Assembly: GCA_910584725.1 (NCBI GenBank)
Contig: CAJUBE010000005.1
Span: 62,001 to 126,000, forward strand
Length of the DNA: 64,000 nucleotides
From: an uncultured Lachnospiraceae bacterium
GTDB taxonomy: Bacteria; Bacillota; Clostridia; Lachnospirales; Lachnospiraceae
Direction: 5' to 3'
Shown here: positions 44,419-54,221 of the stretch, one piece after another
Position numbering within the stretch: the first letter of the stretch is position 1
How the letters are laid out: the number at the start of each line of letters is the position of its first letter
The notes under the pieces: model-generated
The model's database searches: none
The model's input: only the letters and a program-made list of their open reading frames with translations
What the model was told of the DNA's origin: nothing
Program-made: the position numbers and the translations under genes

Positions 44419-45186
44419 ATGAATAACCGGGAAGAGACAGTGGAAATAGATCTGTTGGAAATACTGTACCTGCTTGGCAGGCGGATATGGAGCATACTGG
44501 CGGCGGGCGTGATCGTGGGGCTGGTGGCCGGACTTGTGACACATTATGGAATTGAGGAAAAGTACAGTTCCACCTCAAAGCTGTATATTCTGTCCACATC
44601 GACGTCGATCACGTCGCTGGCGGACATACAGGTGGGGACATCGCTGACCAAGGACTATATCGAGCTGGTGCAGAGCAGACCCGTGGTGGAGGAAGTGATC
44701 CGGAACCTGAACTTAAACCGCACCTACGAGGAAGTCTTAAAACAGATGACCTTTTCCAATCCCAATGACACGCGCATTCTGGTGATGACGGCGGAGGATC
44801 CGGATCCGGTGCTTGCAAAGGACATTGTGGACGAATTTGCCAAGGTGGCGAGGACGAACATTTCCACCATCATGAAGACGGAAGAGCCAAGCGTTGTGGA
44901 GCTTGGGTATATCAAAAACAAACCCGTGAGTCCGAACCTGTTAAAGAATGTCATCATCGGCGTGCTGCTCGGCATCTTTGTCATGTCCGCGATCGTGGTA
45001 GTGCTCTACATGGTGGATGATTCGGTGAAGAGCTCGGATGATATCGAAAAGTATCTGGGCCTGAACACACTGACAAGTATTCCGCTTTTGGAGGACGAAG
45101 GGGACACCCAGAAAAAGAGCGGCATAAAGGTTCCGTTTGGAAAGAAGACTTCCAAACAGAAGAAAAAAGACGGCAGGAAAAAGTAA
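44419..45186 (+). CDS. cpsC: Wzz/CpsC chain-length regulator
   Basis: 255 residues. A short cytoplasmic start (EETVEIDLLEILYLLGRRIW), helix 1 (about 28-48), an extracellular Wzz domain (50-175) and helix 2 near 178-200 preceded by the family's Pro motif NKPVSPNLLKN, then a cytoplasmic Lys-rich tail. It activates the CpsD kinase and controls polymer length. AGGAGGAACGA precedes ATG 44419. The 105-base gap to cpsD is purine-rich and contains an AACCGTTCC/GGGAACGGTT hairpin. Confidence 0.92.
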   Translation: MNNREETVEIDLLEILYLLGRRIWSILAAGVIVGLVAGLVTHYGIEEKYSSTSKLYILSTSTSITSLADIQVGTSLTKDYIELVQSRPVVEEVIRNLNLNRTYEEVLKQMTFSNPNDTRILVMTAEDPDPVLAKDIVDEFAKVARTNISTIMKTEEPSVVELGYIKNKPVSPNLLKNVIIGVLLGIFVMSAIVVVLYMVDDSVKSSDDIEKYLGLNTLTSIPLLEDEGDTQKKSGIKVPFGKKTSKQKKKDGRKK

Positions 45187-45291
45187 AAGCGGCAAAGAAG
45201 AAGGAAGCCGGCAAAGAAAAAAGGAGAAGCGGAAGAAAGAAACCGTTCCGGAGCAGAGAGAAACGGGAACGGTTCAGGAGGAAAAAGACAG

Positions 45292-46131
45292 ATGGCTAAC
45301 AGCATCTTGTTCCAAAATTTGGAAAAACAGACCTACGCCAGAAGGGAGGCGTTCAACTCCCTGCGCACGAACCTGCAGTTCTGCGGCGTGGACAATAAAG
45401 TAATCATGTTTACGAGCTGCACCCCGGACGAGGGAAAAAGCACCGTGACCATGGAGCTTGCAAGGTCCCTAAACGACGACGGCAAGAAGGTGGTACTGGT
45501 GGACGCGGATCTGCGTAAATCCGTGTTCGTGGGAAGATACCGCATCCATTCCGAGGAGACCATGTTCGGCCTGTCCCATTACCTTTCCGGGCAGAAAAAG
45601 ATGGATGAAGTGATCAACCATACCAACATAGAAAACCTTGACATGATCATCGCCGGGCCCGTTGCGCCCAACCCAACGGAGCTTCTGGGGCGCGAGCTGT
45701 TCGTGAACCTTCTGGCGGCGCTGAAGGAGCGCTACGACGTGGTGCTGGTGGACTGCCCGCCGCTTGGATGGGTCATCGACGCGGCCGTCGTTGCGCCAAA
45801 CTGTGACGGCGTGGTGCTGGTGGTGGAGAGCGGGGCGATCAGCTACCGCTACCTGCAGGATGTGAAAAAGCAGCTCGAAGTGACCGGCGTCAACATCCTG
45901 GGCGTGGTGCTCAATAAAGTGAAAGTGGAGGGCGGCGGCTACTATAACCGCTACTATTCCGGCCATTACAAAGGCTACTATAACAAGTACGGCAGATACG
46001 GATACGGCAAGTATGGAAAATATGGCAGGTACGGGGAGTACGGCCATTACGGGGAAGAACCAACCGAGCCCCTTGAAGACGTGGCTGCTTCCTCCGGGGA
46101 ACCCGCAGAAAACCCGGGGGGGGGGGTATAA
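45292..46131 (+). CDS. cpsD: CpsD tyrosine kinase (BY-kinase); C-terminus affected by a G11 tract
   Basis: 279 residues as read. Walker A SCTPDEGKSTV (about 44), Walker A' VVLVDADLRKS and Walker B VVLVDCPPLG; a tyrosine-rich cluster (about 220-250, NRYYSGHYKGYYNKYGRYG) is the autophosphorylation site. The frame then crosses G11 (46116-46126) and stops as PGGGV. With one more G (G12), or two fewer, it would continue about 24 residues (including FDQLYHNVRKENER) to TGA 46197-46199, overlapping the GTG start of the next gene as GTGA. That is typical operon coupling, so the longer form is probably the functional one. Confidence 0.9.
   Translation: MANSILFQNLEKQTYARREAFNSLRTNLQFCGVDNKVIMFTSCTPDEGKSTVTMELARSLNDDGKKVVLVDADLRKSVFVGRYRIHSEETMFGLSHYLSGQKKMDEVINHTNIENLDMIIAGPVAPNPTELLGRELFVNLLAALKERYDVVLVDCPPLGWVIDAAVVAPNCDGVVLVVESGAISYRYLQDVKKQLEVTGVNILGVVLNKVKVEGGGYYNRYYSGHYKGYYNKYGRYGYGKYGKYGRYGEYGHYGEEPTEPLEDVAASSGEPAENPGGGV
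46116..46126 (+). repeat. G11 homopolymer within the 3' end of cpsD
   Basis: Eleven G decide among three C-termini of CpsD: G11 gives PGGGV-stop, G10 gives PGGGYNG-stop, G9 or G12 gives the long form overlapping cpsE. Slippage could switch the kinase tail and translational coupling. Confidence 0.85.
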
Positions 46132-46195
46132 CGGGTAACGGAAAAGCGATTGATTTCGACCAGCTTTATCACAATGTCAGGAAGGAGAATGAACG

Positions 46196-47593
46196 GTGAA
46201 AGAACGTCATCAGAAAAACAGGACCAGAAAGAACCACTTTTCACGGATATCCTCCGCGTCGATTGTGCTGCTGCAGCTTCTGATGTTTGGGTATATCTGG
46301 ATTTCTTATTACAACCTGTATGCTTTCCGCACGCACCGTTTAACGGGGGGCGCCGTATCGCTGCTTCTTTACTACCTGATCTACACAAGGCTGGTGCGAA
46401 TCTACAGAGCGGATAAAGTGGCCCAGTATTCCATCGGGGAGACGGTCTTTTCCCAAATCCTTGCGTTTGGCATTACGGATCTGATCCTGTATGTGGAATG
46501 CTGCCTGATTGCGCGCAGATATGTCTCCATCCTGCCCGGTTTACTCACGGTGGTGGTACAGTTCCTTGTCACCTGCCTGTGGGCGGTCATTGCGAAAAGA
46601 TATTATCTGGGGCATATCACGCCGCAGGAGACCGTTGTCATTTACGGCGACATGAGTGTGAAAGGGTTTCTGCGGAAGATTGAAGAAAAACCATGGAACC
46701 TCTTTAACATACATAAAAAGGTGTTTACAGGGGAAGGCGTGGAGGCGCTGAAAGCAGCCATAGACTGCTCTGAGACGGTGATCCTGTACCAGATTGATTA
46801 CAGCTTACGGGAAGAATTGATGTACTACTGCATCAACCAGCAGAAAGTGTTCTATGTGACGCCTACCATTACGGATATCCTGGCAGGCGGCTTTGAGAAC
46901 CGTCATTTCATAGACAGCCCTCTGATGAAGTATAACTGCTATCAGGAGTCTTTGGGCATGGCCTTTTTCAAGCGGTGCATGGATATCGGTGTGTCCCTGT
47001 TCGGGCTGATTGTCACCCTGCCCATCACCCTGCTTACCATGCTTGCCATCAAGCTGGAGGACGGCGGCAGTATCTTTTTCAGGCAGGAGCGTTACACAAA
47101 AGACTGGAAACGGTTTTCCATCATCAAGTTCCGAAGCATGGTCATGGACGCGGAGAAGGACGGGGCTATGCTGTGTAAGGCGAATGACAGCCGGATCACG
47201 AAAGTAGGCGCGGTGATCAGACGCTTCCGCATCGACGAGATTCCTCAGCTTCTCAACGTGCTGAAAGGCGACATGACCCTCGTGGGGCCCAGACCCGAGC
47301 GGGTGGAGAATGTGGAAAAATACACGGAGGAGATGCCCCAGTTTGCGTACCGCCTGCAGGTGAAGGGCGGGCTTACCGGCTACGCGCAGCTTTACGGGAA
47401 GTATAATACAACCGCCTATGACAAGCTGCGTCTGGATCTGATTTACATAGAAAACAGAAGCCTGATCCTTGACCTGAAGCTGATCATGCTGACCTTAAAG
47501 ATGCTGTTCATCCCGGAGAGCACCGAAGGGTTCAGCGAGGAGGCTGTGGGGCTGATGAAGGTGGAATTGAAGAAGAGGGATTTGACGGCATGA
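46196..47593 (+). CDS. cpsE: Initiating sugar-phosphate transferase (polyprenyl-phosphate glycosylphosphotransferase)
   Basis: 465 residues. Four or five N-terminal helices (about 20-130), a cytoplasmic middle domain, then a last helix (about 265-290) and the bacterial sugar transferase domain: KRCMDIGVSLFGL, RQERYTKDWKRFSIIKFRSM, PQLLNVLKGDMTLVGPRPE and GLTGYAQLYGKY. It attaches the first sugar phosphate to undecaprenyl phosphate in the membrane. GTG 46196 overlaps the long-form stop of cpsD. It overlaps the next gene by ATGA. Confidence 0.93.
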   Translation: MKERHQKNRTRKNHFSRISSASIVLLQLLMFGYIWISYYNLYAFRTHRLTGGAVSLLLYYLIYTRLVRIYRADKVAQYSIGETVFSQILAFGITDLILYVECCLIARRYVSILPGLLTVVVQFLVTCLWAVIAKRYYLGHITPQETVVIYGDMSVKGFLRKIEEKPWNLFNIHKKVFTGEGVEALKAAIDCSETVILYQIDYSLREELMYYCINQQKVFYVTPTITDILAGGFENRHFIDSPLMKYNCYQESLGMAFFKRCMDIGVSLFGLIVTLPITLLTMLAIKLEDGGSIFFRQERYTKDWKRFSIIKFRSMVMDAEKDGAMLCKANDSRITKVGAVIRRFRIDEIPQLLNVLKGDMTLVGPRPERVENVEKYTEEMPQFAYRLQVKGGLTGYAQLYGKYNTTAYDKLRLDLIYIENRSLILDLKLIMLTLKMLFIPESTEGFSEEAVGLMKVELKKRDLTA

Positions 47594-48462
47594 GGGAAAT
47601 GGAGAAAACCGCGGATACACAGGTTTCCCAGATGAAATACAGTGTGCTTATGTCGGTTTACGCGAAGGATAAGCCGGAATATCTTTTCGAAGCGATCAAA
47701 AGTATGTTGGCACAGACTGTACCGCCAGAACAGTTTGTGATCGTGATAGACGGGCCGGTGTTGGACGAGCTCATGCAGCCCATTTATGAATACCAGCGTT
47801 ATTATGTGGATTTATTTACCATTGTCCTGCTGGAAAAAAACGGCGGTTTGGGACATGCACTGAATGAGGGATTAAAGCATTGCAGGAACGAGCTGGTTGC
47901 ACGGATGGACGCGGATGATATCTCAATGCCGGAGCGGTGTGAGAAGGAGCTTGCATGTTTCTGCGAAGACGAAAGGCTGGATATCTGCGGGTGTAACCTT
48001 GATGAGTTTGAGGGAGAGCCGGAAAATGTTTTGACTGCAAGAATAGTACCGTCGGAGTATGAGCAGATCAAGCGGTTTATGCGGAGGCGACAGGCGTTTA
48101 ATCATGCCACGGTAATCTATAAGAAATCGGCGGTCATCAAGGCTGGCGGATATATACCATTGAAGAGGAAAGAGGATTTTGATCTGTTTTCAAGAATGTT
48201 GACAGAAGGCTGCCATGCAAAAAATCTCGAGGCCTCTTTATATTTGTGCCGTGTAGATCGGAATGGCTATAAAAGAAGGAAAAGCTGGGATAATCTGAGA
48301 AGTGCCATATATGTATATTGGAGACATTTGAAAAGGCATGGGTGCACGTTAGGAGATTTTTTAATAATATGCAGTGCCGAGATGCTTTTTTTAATTTTGC
48401 CGGATGTAATGATGAAATGGATTTCAGATAATTTTCTCCGTTCTAAAGCACATAAGATATGA
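47590..48462 (+). CDS. Family 2 glycosyltransferase
   Basis: 290 residues. GT-A fold: YSVLMSVYAKDKPEYLFEAI, MLAQTVPPEQFVIVIDGP, the DxD-type ARMDADDISMP and a second half with FNHATVIYKKSAV and RKEDFDLFSRML. It transfers a sugar to the lipid-linked repeat unit on the inner face of the membrane. ATG 47590 overlaps the previous stop. From this gene's 3' end on, base composition becomes AT-rich. Confidence 0.88.
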   Translation: MREMEKTADTQVSQMKYSVLMSVYAKDKPEYLFEAIKSMLAQTVPPEQFVIVIDGPVLDELMQPIYEYQRYYVDLFTIVLLEKNGGLGHALNEGLKHCRNELVARMDADDISMPERCEKELACFCEDERLDICGCNLDEFEGEPENVLTARIVPSEYEQIKRFMRRRQAFNHATVIYKKSAVIKAGGYIPLKRKEDFDLFSRMLTEGCHAKNLEASLYLCRVDRNGYKRRKSWDNLRSAIYVYWRHLKRHGCTLGDFLIICSAEMLFLILPDVMMKWISDNFLRSKAHKI

Positions 48463-48510
48463 CGAATGATCAAATTTAATTTAGTTAAATTAAAAGGATT
48501 GATATAAATT

Positions 48511-49713
48511 ATGATTAGCATGAATTACTTTTGGCATAAAGTAAAAGATGTCAAAATGTCGGATGTAAAAGCGGTGCCAACAATGATGATGGCTATACTT
48601 ATTTCTTCCTTTTATAAAAGGAAATACAAAGATACCTGGCTGATATGCGAGGAGCCACAGGAGGCAAGAGATAATGGGTATTGGTTTTTTCGTAAAATGT
48701 GTGAGAATCATCCGGAACAGCACTGCATATATGCGATAGATAATACTTCTGTTGATTATGTAAAGGTAAAAGACTTAGGTGAGGTCGTTCAGTATGGAAG
48801 CCTTAGGCATTGGATTGTCTATTTTACATGCCGCCATAATATCAGTTCGCAAAAAGGGGGAAAGCCCAATGCAGCGTTGTGCTCGTTCATTGAACTGAAT
48901 GGTTTCTATAATGCGCATAATGTTTATTTACAGCATGGAATGATCAAAGATAATTTGGAATGGCTGCATGCTGACCGTTTTCAAACGGATATGTTTATCA
49001 CGTCTGCCGTTCCGGAAAAAGAATATATAGAAGAAAATTATGGTTATCCGCCAGGAATTATAAAATTAACAGGTATGCCAAGGTTTGATAATTTACACCA
49101 TATAACTTCGAGTGAAAATAAGATTGTCATCATGCCTACGTGGAGACAGTGGTTTAAGCTGAAATCCAGAAAAGTCAAGGAGATTAATGATAATTTTGCA
49201 GAATCTGACTATTTGAAAAAATGGGGCGAATTGTTAAACAATTCGGAATTTAATGCACTTATAGAGCAACATCAGTTAAAAGTTATATTTTATCCGCACC
49301 GTAACATGCAGATGTATTTGAAAGAATTTAGACAGACAATAAAAGGTAATGTGGAAATTGCATCATGGAAAGATTATGATTTGCAGGAATTGCTTATCAC
49401 TTCAAAGATGATGATTACGGATTACTCCAGTGTTTTTTTTGATATGATCTATATGAAAAAACCGATCCTTTTTTATCAATTTGACCTGGAACAGTTTCAG
49501 AAATACCAGTATGAAGAAGGCTATTTCAAATATGAAGATAATCCATTTGGAAAAAGCTGCAAGGACATAGATACATTAATTAATGAATTTCACACGATTT
49601 TGGAAAATGATTTTTCGTGTACACAGGATTTTTTAAAGGCGCATTCTGAATATTTTAAATTTTTCGATGACCAGAATAGTGAAAGAATTTTTAATGAAAT
49701 AAGAAAAGACTAA
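48511..49713 (+). CDS. CDP-glycerol glycerophosphotransferase-type enzyme (TagB/TagF family)
   Basis: 400 residues. YLQHGMIKDN, the C-terminal half with VIFYPHRNMQMYL and MMITDYSSVFFDMIYMKKPILFYQFD (residues about 290-325) are family hallmarks with catalytic His and Asp/Ser. Relatives add glycerol- or ribitol-phosphate to teichoic acids or capsules; here it suggests phosphoglycerol decoration or a phosphodiester-linked repeat. Codons are A/T rich, as in the next ten genes. Confidence 0.88.
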   Translation: MISMNYFWHKVKDVKMSDVKAVPTMMMAILISSFYKRKYKDTWLICEEPQEARDNGYWFFRKMCENHPEQHCIYAIDNTSVDYVKVKDLGEVVQYGSLRHWIVYFTCRHNISSQKGGKPNAALCSFIELNGFYNAHNVYLQHGMIKDNLEWLHADRFQTDMFITSAVPEKEYIEENYGYPPGIIKLTGMPRFDNLHHITSSENKIVIMPTWRQWFKLKSRKVKEINDNFAESDYLKKWGELLNNSEFNALIEQHQLKVIFYPHRNMQMYLKEFRQTIKGNVEIASWKDYDLQELLITSKMMITDYSSVFFDMIYMKKPILFYQFDLEQFQKYQYEEGYFKYEDNPFGKSCKDIDTLINEFHTILENDFSCTQDFLKAHSEYFKFFDDQNSERIFNEIRKD

Positions 49714-49731
49714 ATAGAGGCTTAGTTTTTT

Positions 49732-50850
49732 ATGATAAAAGTACTACATGTAGTGGGGAGAATGCATTATGGCGGAACAGAAACTTTAATTATGAATTTG
49801 TATCGCCATATAGACCGTGAGCGGTTGCAATTTGATTTTCTGGTTTATTATGCAAATCCTGGTGGTTATGATGATGAAATAAGACAGTTAGGGGGTAATG
49901 TTTATGTTATAGAAAAAACTTTAAATCCTATTAAATATTTGTATAAATTAGCCGCCTTTTTTTCAATGCATCATGAGTATGACTTTGTTCATGTACATAT
50001 TCTGTGGCTTGCCTGGATATATTTCCCTTTTGCGTGGAAATATAAATTAAAAAAAATAGCACATTTACATTCAGATAAAATTGGAAAAACAGGCATATCG
50101 CTTTGGATGCGCAGAATATTTGAAAAAATAAGTATAGTAAATGCGGATGTAATATTTTCCTGTTCCAAGAAAGCGGCGCTATGTCATAAGTTGGATAGGC
50201 GAAAAACATATTTGCTGAAGAATGGTATTGACGGTAAAAGATTTTATTACGATTATACCATTCGAAAAGAGGTAAGGGCGGAACTCAAAATTGGTCAAAA
50301 GAAAGTAATCTTATGCACTGCTCGTTTTGATACTAATAAAAATCACACATTTCTAATTGATATTATGGAAAAAATAGTGCAAAAGGATAAATACACAATT
50401 CTGGTATTAATTGGTGAAGGTCCGTTAGAAGAGGATATCAGAAAAAAGGTTAGGAATCTGGAATTGGAGTCGTATGTGATATTTTTGGGAGGACGTAATG
50501 ATGTAGCCCGTCTTTTGCAAAGTGCTGATGCATATGTTATGCCTTCATTTCATGAGGGACTTGGTATTGCGTATATTGAATCCCAGGCAGCGGGTGTAAA
50601 GACATTTGCATCTGACGAAGCATATACTAGTGAGGCCCATATATCGGATTTACTTTTGCATAAGTCGCTGGGGGATGGTGCGAAAGAGTGGGCGGATTGG
50701 ATATTAACAAATATATCATACGAACGGAAAAACATGGAGAAGGAATTAGTAATGAGCGGCTTTGAGATTATAGGTACTGCCAATGCTTTGCAGAGCTTTT
50801 ATCTCAAAGAAAAGCCAATAGATGACTTATTTGAATTGGCATTATTATAG
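49732..50850 (+). CDS. Family 4 glycosyltransferase (EpsF-like)
   Basis: 372 residues, GT-B fold. MIKVLHVVGRMHYGGTETL at the N-terminus; the second domain has VILCTARFDTNKNH, VLIGEGPLEE and PSFHEGLGIAYIESQAAG, the nucleotide-sugar binding motif. HAHSD-like HLHSDKIGK is also present. It acts in repeat-unit synthesis. The next gene overlaps its end or begins just after. Confidence 0.88.
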   Translation: MIKVLHVVGRMHYGGTETLIMNLYRHIDRERLQFDFLVYYANPGGYDDEIRQLGGNVYVIEKTLNPIKYLYKLAAFFSMHHEYDFVHVHILWLAWIYFPFAWKYKLKKIAHLHSDKIGKTGISLWMRRIFEKISIVNADVIFSCSKKAALCHKLDRRKTYLLKNGIDGKRFYYDYTIRKEVRAELKIGQKKVILCTARFDTNKNHTFLIDIMEKIVQKDKYTILVLIGEGPLEEDIRKKVRNLELESYVIFLGGRNDVARLLQSADAYVMPSFHEGLGIAYIESQAAGVKTFASDEAYTSEAHISDLLLHKSLGDGAKEWADWILTNISYERKNMEKELVMSGFEIIGTANALQSFYLKEKPIDDLFELALL

Positions 50851-50911
50851 AGCCGACTGTAATGTAAGGTCGCGAAACTGGTTATTATTTGAAAAGATGC
50901 TGGAGACTCAT

Positions 50912-52033
50912 ATGGGAATTTACATATTTACAATTTTTTTAGCGCTTTTTTTGTGGATTGTTGTGAATAAAGTAAAATTTACAGTAAAAGGAAAGCAAAA
51001 ACTAAAGGATCAAAACAAGGCATATGTTGTTTTTATGGGGGTATGGTTATTTGCTATAACTGTATTGCGCAATTACACTGTGGGAGCCGACACCCGTACT
51101 TATTTGAATATATATTCCAGATCAAAAGTTATTGGATGGAGGGCTGTTTTCCGCTGGGCGGATACAATGATGATTGAGCCCGGATATGTAATCTGTAACA
51201 AGTTGTTAGGCTACATTAATAATAATCCACGGTTTATACTGCTTATATCTGCCGCTATTACTATATTTCTAATTAGTTATCATATTTTTAAATATTCTAA
51301 AAAACCATGGTTAAGCTTTTTTATGTTTATCACATTGGGAATGTTTGGTGAATCATTATGCCTTATGAGACAATATATTGCAGTTGCAATTATTGTGGCA
51401 TCTTATATTGCTATAAAAGATAATAAGCTATTAAAATTTACTGTTCTCGTGTTGCTGGCGGCATCCATTCATACAAGCGCAATAATTATATTTCCAATGT
51501 TCTGGATATCAAAGATAAAATGGAATAAAATCTATTTTTGCATGATATTTGGCGTATCTGCGTTTCTCTTTTTTGCTGTAATGTCACCGGAATTTAGATT
51601 TTACGATATTATTATTGACTTTCTTGCTAATCATACATCATATGCCAGATACTTTGCGGCATTAGATTATGGGAGGAGAGGCGGCGCAGTGGGGCTGGTT
51701 TTAATATATTTTTCTTTTCTTATTTTAATTATATTAAAACTGCATGATAGTGAAAACGAATTTCGAAACGCCTATATATCTTTTGCAGTGGCCTCAGCGG
51801 TACTTACTATATTTTCATTTATACTTGGTATTAGTGAACGGCTTCTTCCGTATTTTGCGTCCATGTTTCTTTTTTCAGTTCCTGAAGCTATTATGAATGA
51901 GCCCAAATATAGAATTAGGATACAGTACGTATCTGCTATATGCGTGGTATTAGTTTTATATTACATCGGAATAGTCTGCAGGGCAGATTCTATGAGTATC
52001 ATTCCATATGAGTTTTGGAAAACGGTGAAATAA
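50912..52033 (+). CDS. EpsG-like polysaccharide polymerase (Wzy role)
   Basis: 373 residues from ATG 50912 (GGAG 6 bases upstream); an in-frame ATG at 50822 overlaps the previous gene and lacks support. About ten to twelve membrane helices; the first loop holds NYTVGADTRTYLNIY, a signature of EpsG family proteins. It is the only strong candidate for the polymerase of this locus and would join repeat units on the outside of the membrane. Confidence 0.83.
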   Translation: MGIYIFTIFLALFLWIVVNKVKFTVKGKQKLKDQNKAYVVFMGVWLFAITVLRNYTVGADTRTYLNIYSRSKVIGWRAVFRWADTMMIEPGYVICNKLLGYINNNPRFILLISAAITIFLISYHIFKYSKKPWLSFFMFITLGMFGESLCLMRQYIAVAIIVASYIAIKDNKLLKFTVLVLLAASIHTSAIIIFPMFWISKIKWNKIYFCMIFGVSAFLFFAVMSPEFRFYDIIIDFLANHTSYARYFAALDYGRRGGAVGLVLIYFSFLILIILKLHDSENEFRNAYISFAVASAVLTIFSFILGISERLLPYFASMFLFSVPEAIMNEPKYRIRIQYVSAICVVLVLYYIGIVCRADSMSIIPYEFWKTVK

Positions 52034-52063
52034 TTCTGACTTCAAAACACGGAGTAAATAAGT

Positions 52064-53182
52064 ATGAAAATTTGTTTTTTGATTGCTGATATCTCAGGAC
52101 GGGGAGGTACAGAAAGAGCTACATCCATGATTGCAAATGGATTGTCAGACAGACAGTATAAAGTTGATATAATAACCTGCAGGAATGAACCTGAAAGCTT
52201 CTTTTGTTTAAATAAGAATATAAGAATATATTCATTGGAGGCAGAAAAAATATCCAATAAATTTGTCCGTAAATTTATTAATTTTTTAAAAATATGGAAA
52301 TTGATAAGCGACAAAGAATATGATGTGGTAATTGCTGTAGACGTATATATATTCTATTATCTTTTACCAGTAAAGATAATAAAAAGATGTCATTGTATTG
52401 CGTGGGAACATTTTAATTATCATATAGCCAACAAAAAATTTTCCAAGTTAGCCAGAAAACTTGCGGTAACATTTGCAGATCAGGTTATTGTTTTGGGAAA
52501 GCAGGATTTAAACAATTATATGCATGAGCACAGAAGTGCAAATAATATAAATTTTATTTACAACCCAATTGCTTTTGAAAAATCTGTTAACGAAAATATA
52601 CGAAATCACCGCGTAATAGCAGCAGGGCGTTTGACAGAACAAAAAGGTTTTGATTTGTTGATTGACGCTTGGAAAATTATAGAAAAAGAGAATGAGGACT
52701 TAGATTGGACGTTGGACATTTTTGGCGAAGGAGAATTAGATATACAATTAAAGAATCAAATATCTGAGTATGGATTAGAGCGGATACATTTGAAAGGTTA
52801 TACAAAGGATCTTAAAAAGGAATATTTAAACGCGTCTATTTTTGTATTGTCATCCAGATACGAAGGTTTTGGGCTGGTATTGATTGAAGCGCTAGCCTGT
52901 GGACTACCGTGTGTAAGTTTCGATTGTCCGGAAGGCCCGGGTGAAATAATTGAACATAACACGAATGGCTATTTGGTAGAAAACGGAAATGCTATGCAAT
53001 TAGCCAATAAAATCATGGAGTTAATGCGCGACGAAGAAATACGTGAAAGGTTCTCTGCTAACGCACATAATAACTTGCAGCGTTTTGAGTTGCGAGAAGT
53101 ATTAAATAGTTGGGAAGCATTACTAGCTTCATACTCTAAACCCAATGGAAATAGAATAGATGAGGAATTAAAATTATTATGA
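52064..53182 (+). CDS. Family 4 glycosyltransferase
   Basis: 372 residues, GT-B. MKICFLIADISGRGGTERAT at the N-terminus; IAAGRLTEQKGFDLLIDAW, LDIFGEGEL and SSRYEGFGLVLIEALACGLP carry the EX7E motif. CPEGPGEII follows, as in GT4 enzymes of O-antigen and capsule loci. Four-base overlap with the next gene. Confidence 0.88.
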   Translation: MKICFLIADISGRGGTERATSMIANGLSDRQYKVDIITCRNEPESFFCLNKNIRIYSLEAEKISNKFVRKFINFLKIWKLISDKEYDVVIAVDVYIFYYLLPVKIIKRCHCIAWEHFNYHIANKKFSKLARKLAVTFADQVIVLGKQDLNNYMHEHRSANNINFIYNPIAFEKSVNENIRNHRVIAAGRLTEQKGFDLLIDAWKIIEKENEDLDWTLDIFGEGELDIQLKNQISEYGLERIHLKGYTKDLKKEYLNASIFVLSSRYEGFGLVLIEALACGLPCVSFDCPEGPGEIIEHNTNGYLVENGNAMQLANKIMELMRDEEIRERFSANAHNNLQRFELREVLNSWEALLASYSKPNGNRIDEELKLL

Positions 53183-54216
53183 TATTCAGTATTCTTATAC
53201 CTTGTTACAATGTATCAAAGTATATTGAAAAATGTCTGGAAAGTGTAATATATCAGACATATACAAATTGGGAAATTCTTCTGATTGATGACGGATCGAC
53301 AGATGGTACAGTAGAAATTATAAAGTATTATGCAGAAAAAGAGAAACGGATCAGAGCTTTCTATCAAAAAGAGAATCAGGGAGTATCTGCTATTAGAAAT
53401 CTTCTACTAAAGGAATCAACAGGGGACTTTATCATTTTTTTAGATAGTGATGATTGGTGGAAAGACAAAAATAGCCTAGAGAAAATCGCCACTGGCTTAG
53501 TTAATAGTAATGCGGATATTATTGCTTTTCCGTATAACATTGTCAGACAGACCGGAAGTACAGCACGGAGGGACAATAACACACAGCTTCTTAGGGAATC
53601 AGAAATATACACTGGAAAGGAATATCTGAAAACTGTATTGGGACAAAAAGCCGTATATCAATGGTATCCTTTTCTATACGCGTTTAGGAAACAACTGTGG
53701 GTGGAAAATAACATAGAATTTAATCCCAAAACCTATGCCCTTGAGGATGCAGAAGTTTTATACAGAGTAATTTTATGTGCTTCAAAACTGACTGTAATGC
53801 ATGATCCGATTTATCAGTACCGGATTGAGAGGGAAGGGAAATTGACGCAAACCTCCGAACAGTTTTTAAATAGTATGATAGATTTTAGCGTTAAGAATAT
53901 TAAAAAAGTAATGAAAATGGATATTGAGCAAGAATTAAAAGTATTGCTATGTGATAATTTTTCATGTCAGTATTATAGCGCGCTCTATTCGATTAATTAT
54001 CTGAGGAAGGAAGATGCGGACAGAATTTTTGCTTCCTTAGACAAATATAGATTTATTATGGCATATACGCGGAGCAAAAAATATATTCTTTTATCGAAAA
54101 TTATCCGGATTTTCGGATTTCATGCTACCTCCAGGCTTTGGTTCCTTTTTTCAAATGGAAGGAGGAAATGGATTCGGTTCATTAGGAGCGGATGTCTATT
54201 AGGAGAAGAGGTTTGA
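53179..54216 (+). CDS. Family 2 glycosyltransferase
   Basis: 345 residues. FSILIPCYNVSKYIEKCLES, LLIDDGSTDGT and IIFLDSDDWW form the GT-A nucleotide and metal sites; ALEDAEVLYRVIL is the acceptor-side acidic motif. It overlaps its predecessor by ATGA and ends just before the next GT2 gene. Sugar specificity cannot be read from sequence. Confidence 0.88.
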   Translation: MIFSILIPCYNVSKYIEKCLESVIYQTYTNWEILLIDDGSTDGTVEIIKYYAEKEKRIRAFYQKENQGVSAIRNLLLKESTGDFIIFLDSDDWWKDKNSLEKIATGLVNSNADIIAFPYNIVRQTGSTARRDNNTQLLRESEIYTGKEYLKTVLGQKAVYQWYPFLYAFRKQLWVENNIEFNPKTYALEDAEVLYRVILCASKLTVMHDPIYQYRIEREGKLTQTSEQFLNSMIDFSVKNIKKVMKMDIEQELKVLLCDNFSCQYYSALYSINYLRKEDADRIFASLDKYRFIMAYTRSKKYILLSKIIRIFGFHATSRLWFLFSNGRRKWIRFIRSGCLLGEEV

Positions 54217-54221
54217 GGAAT

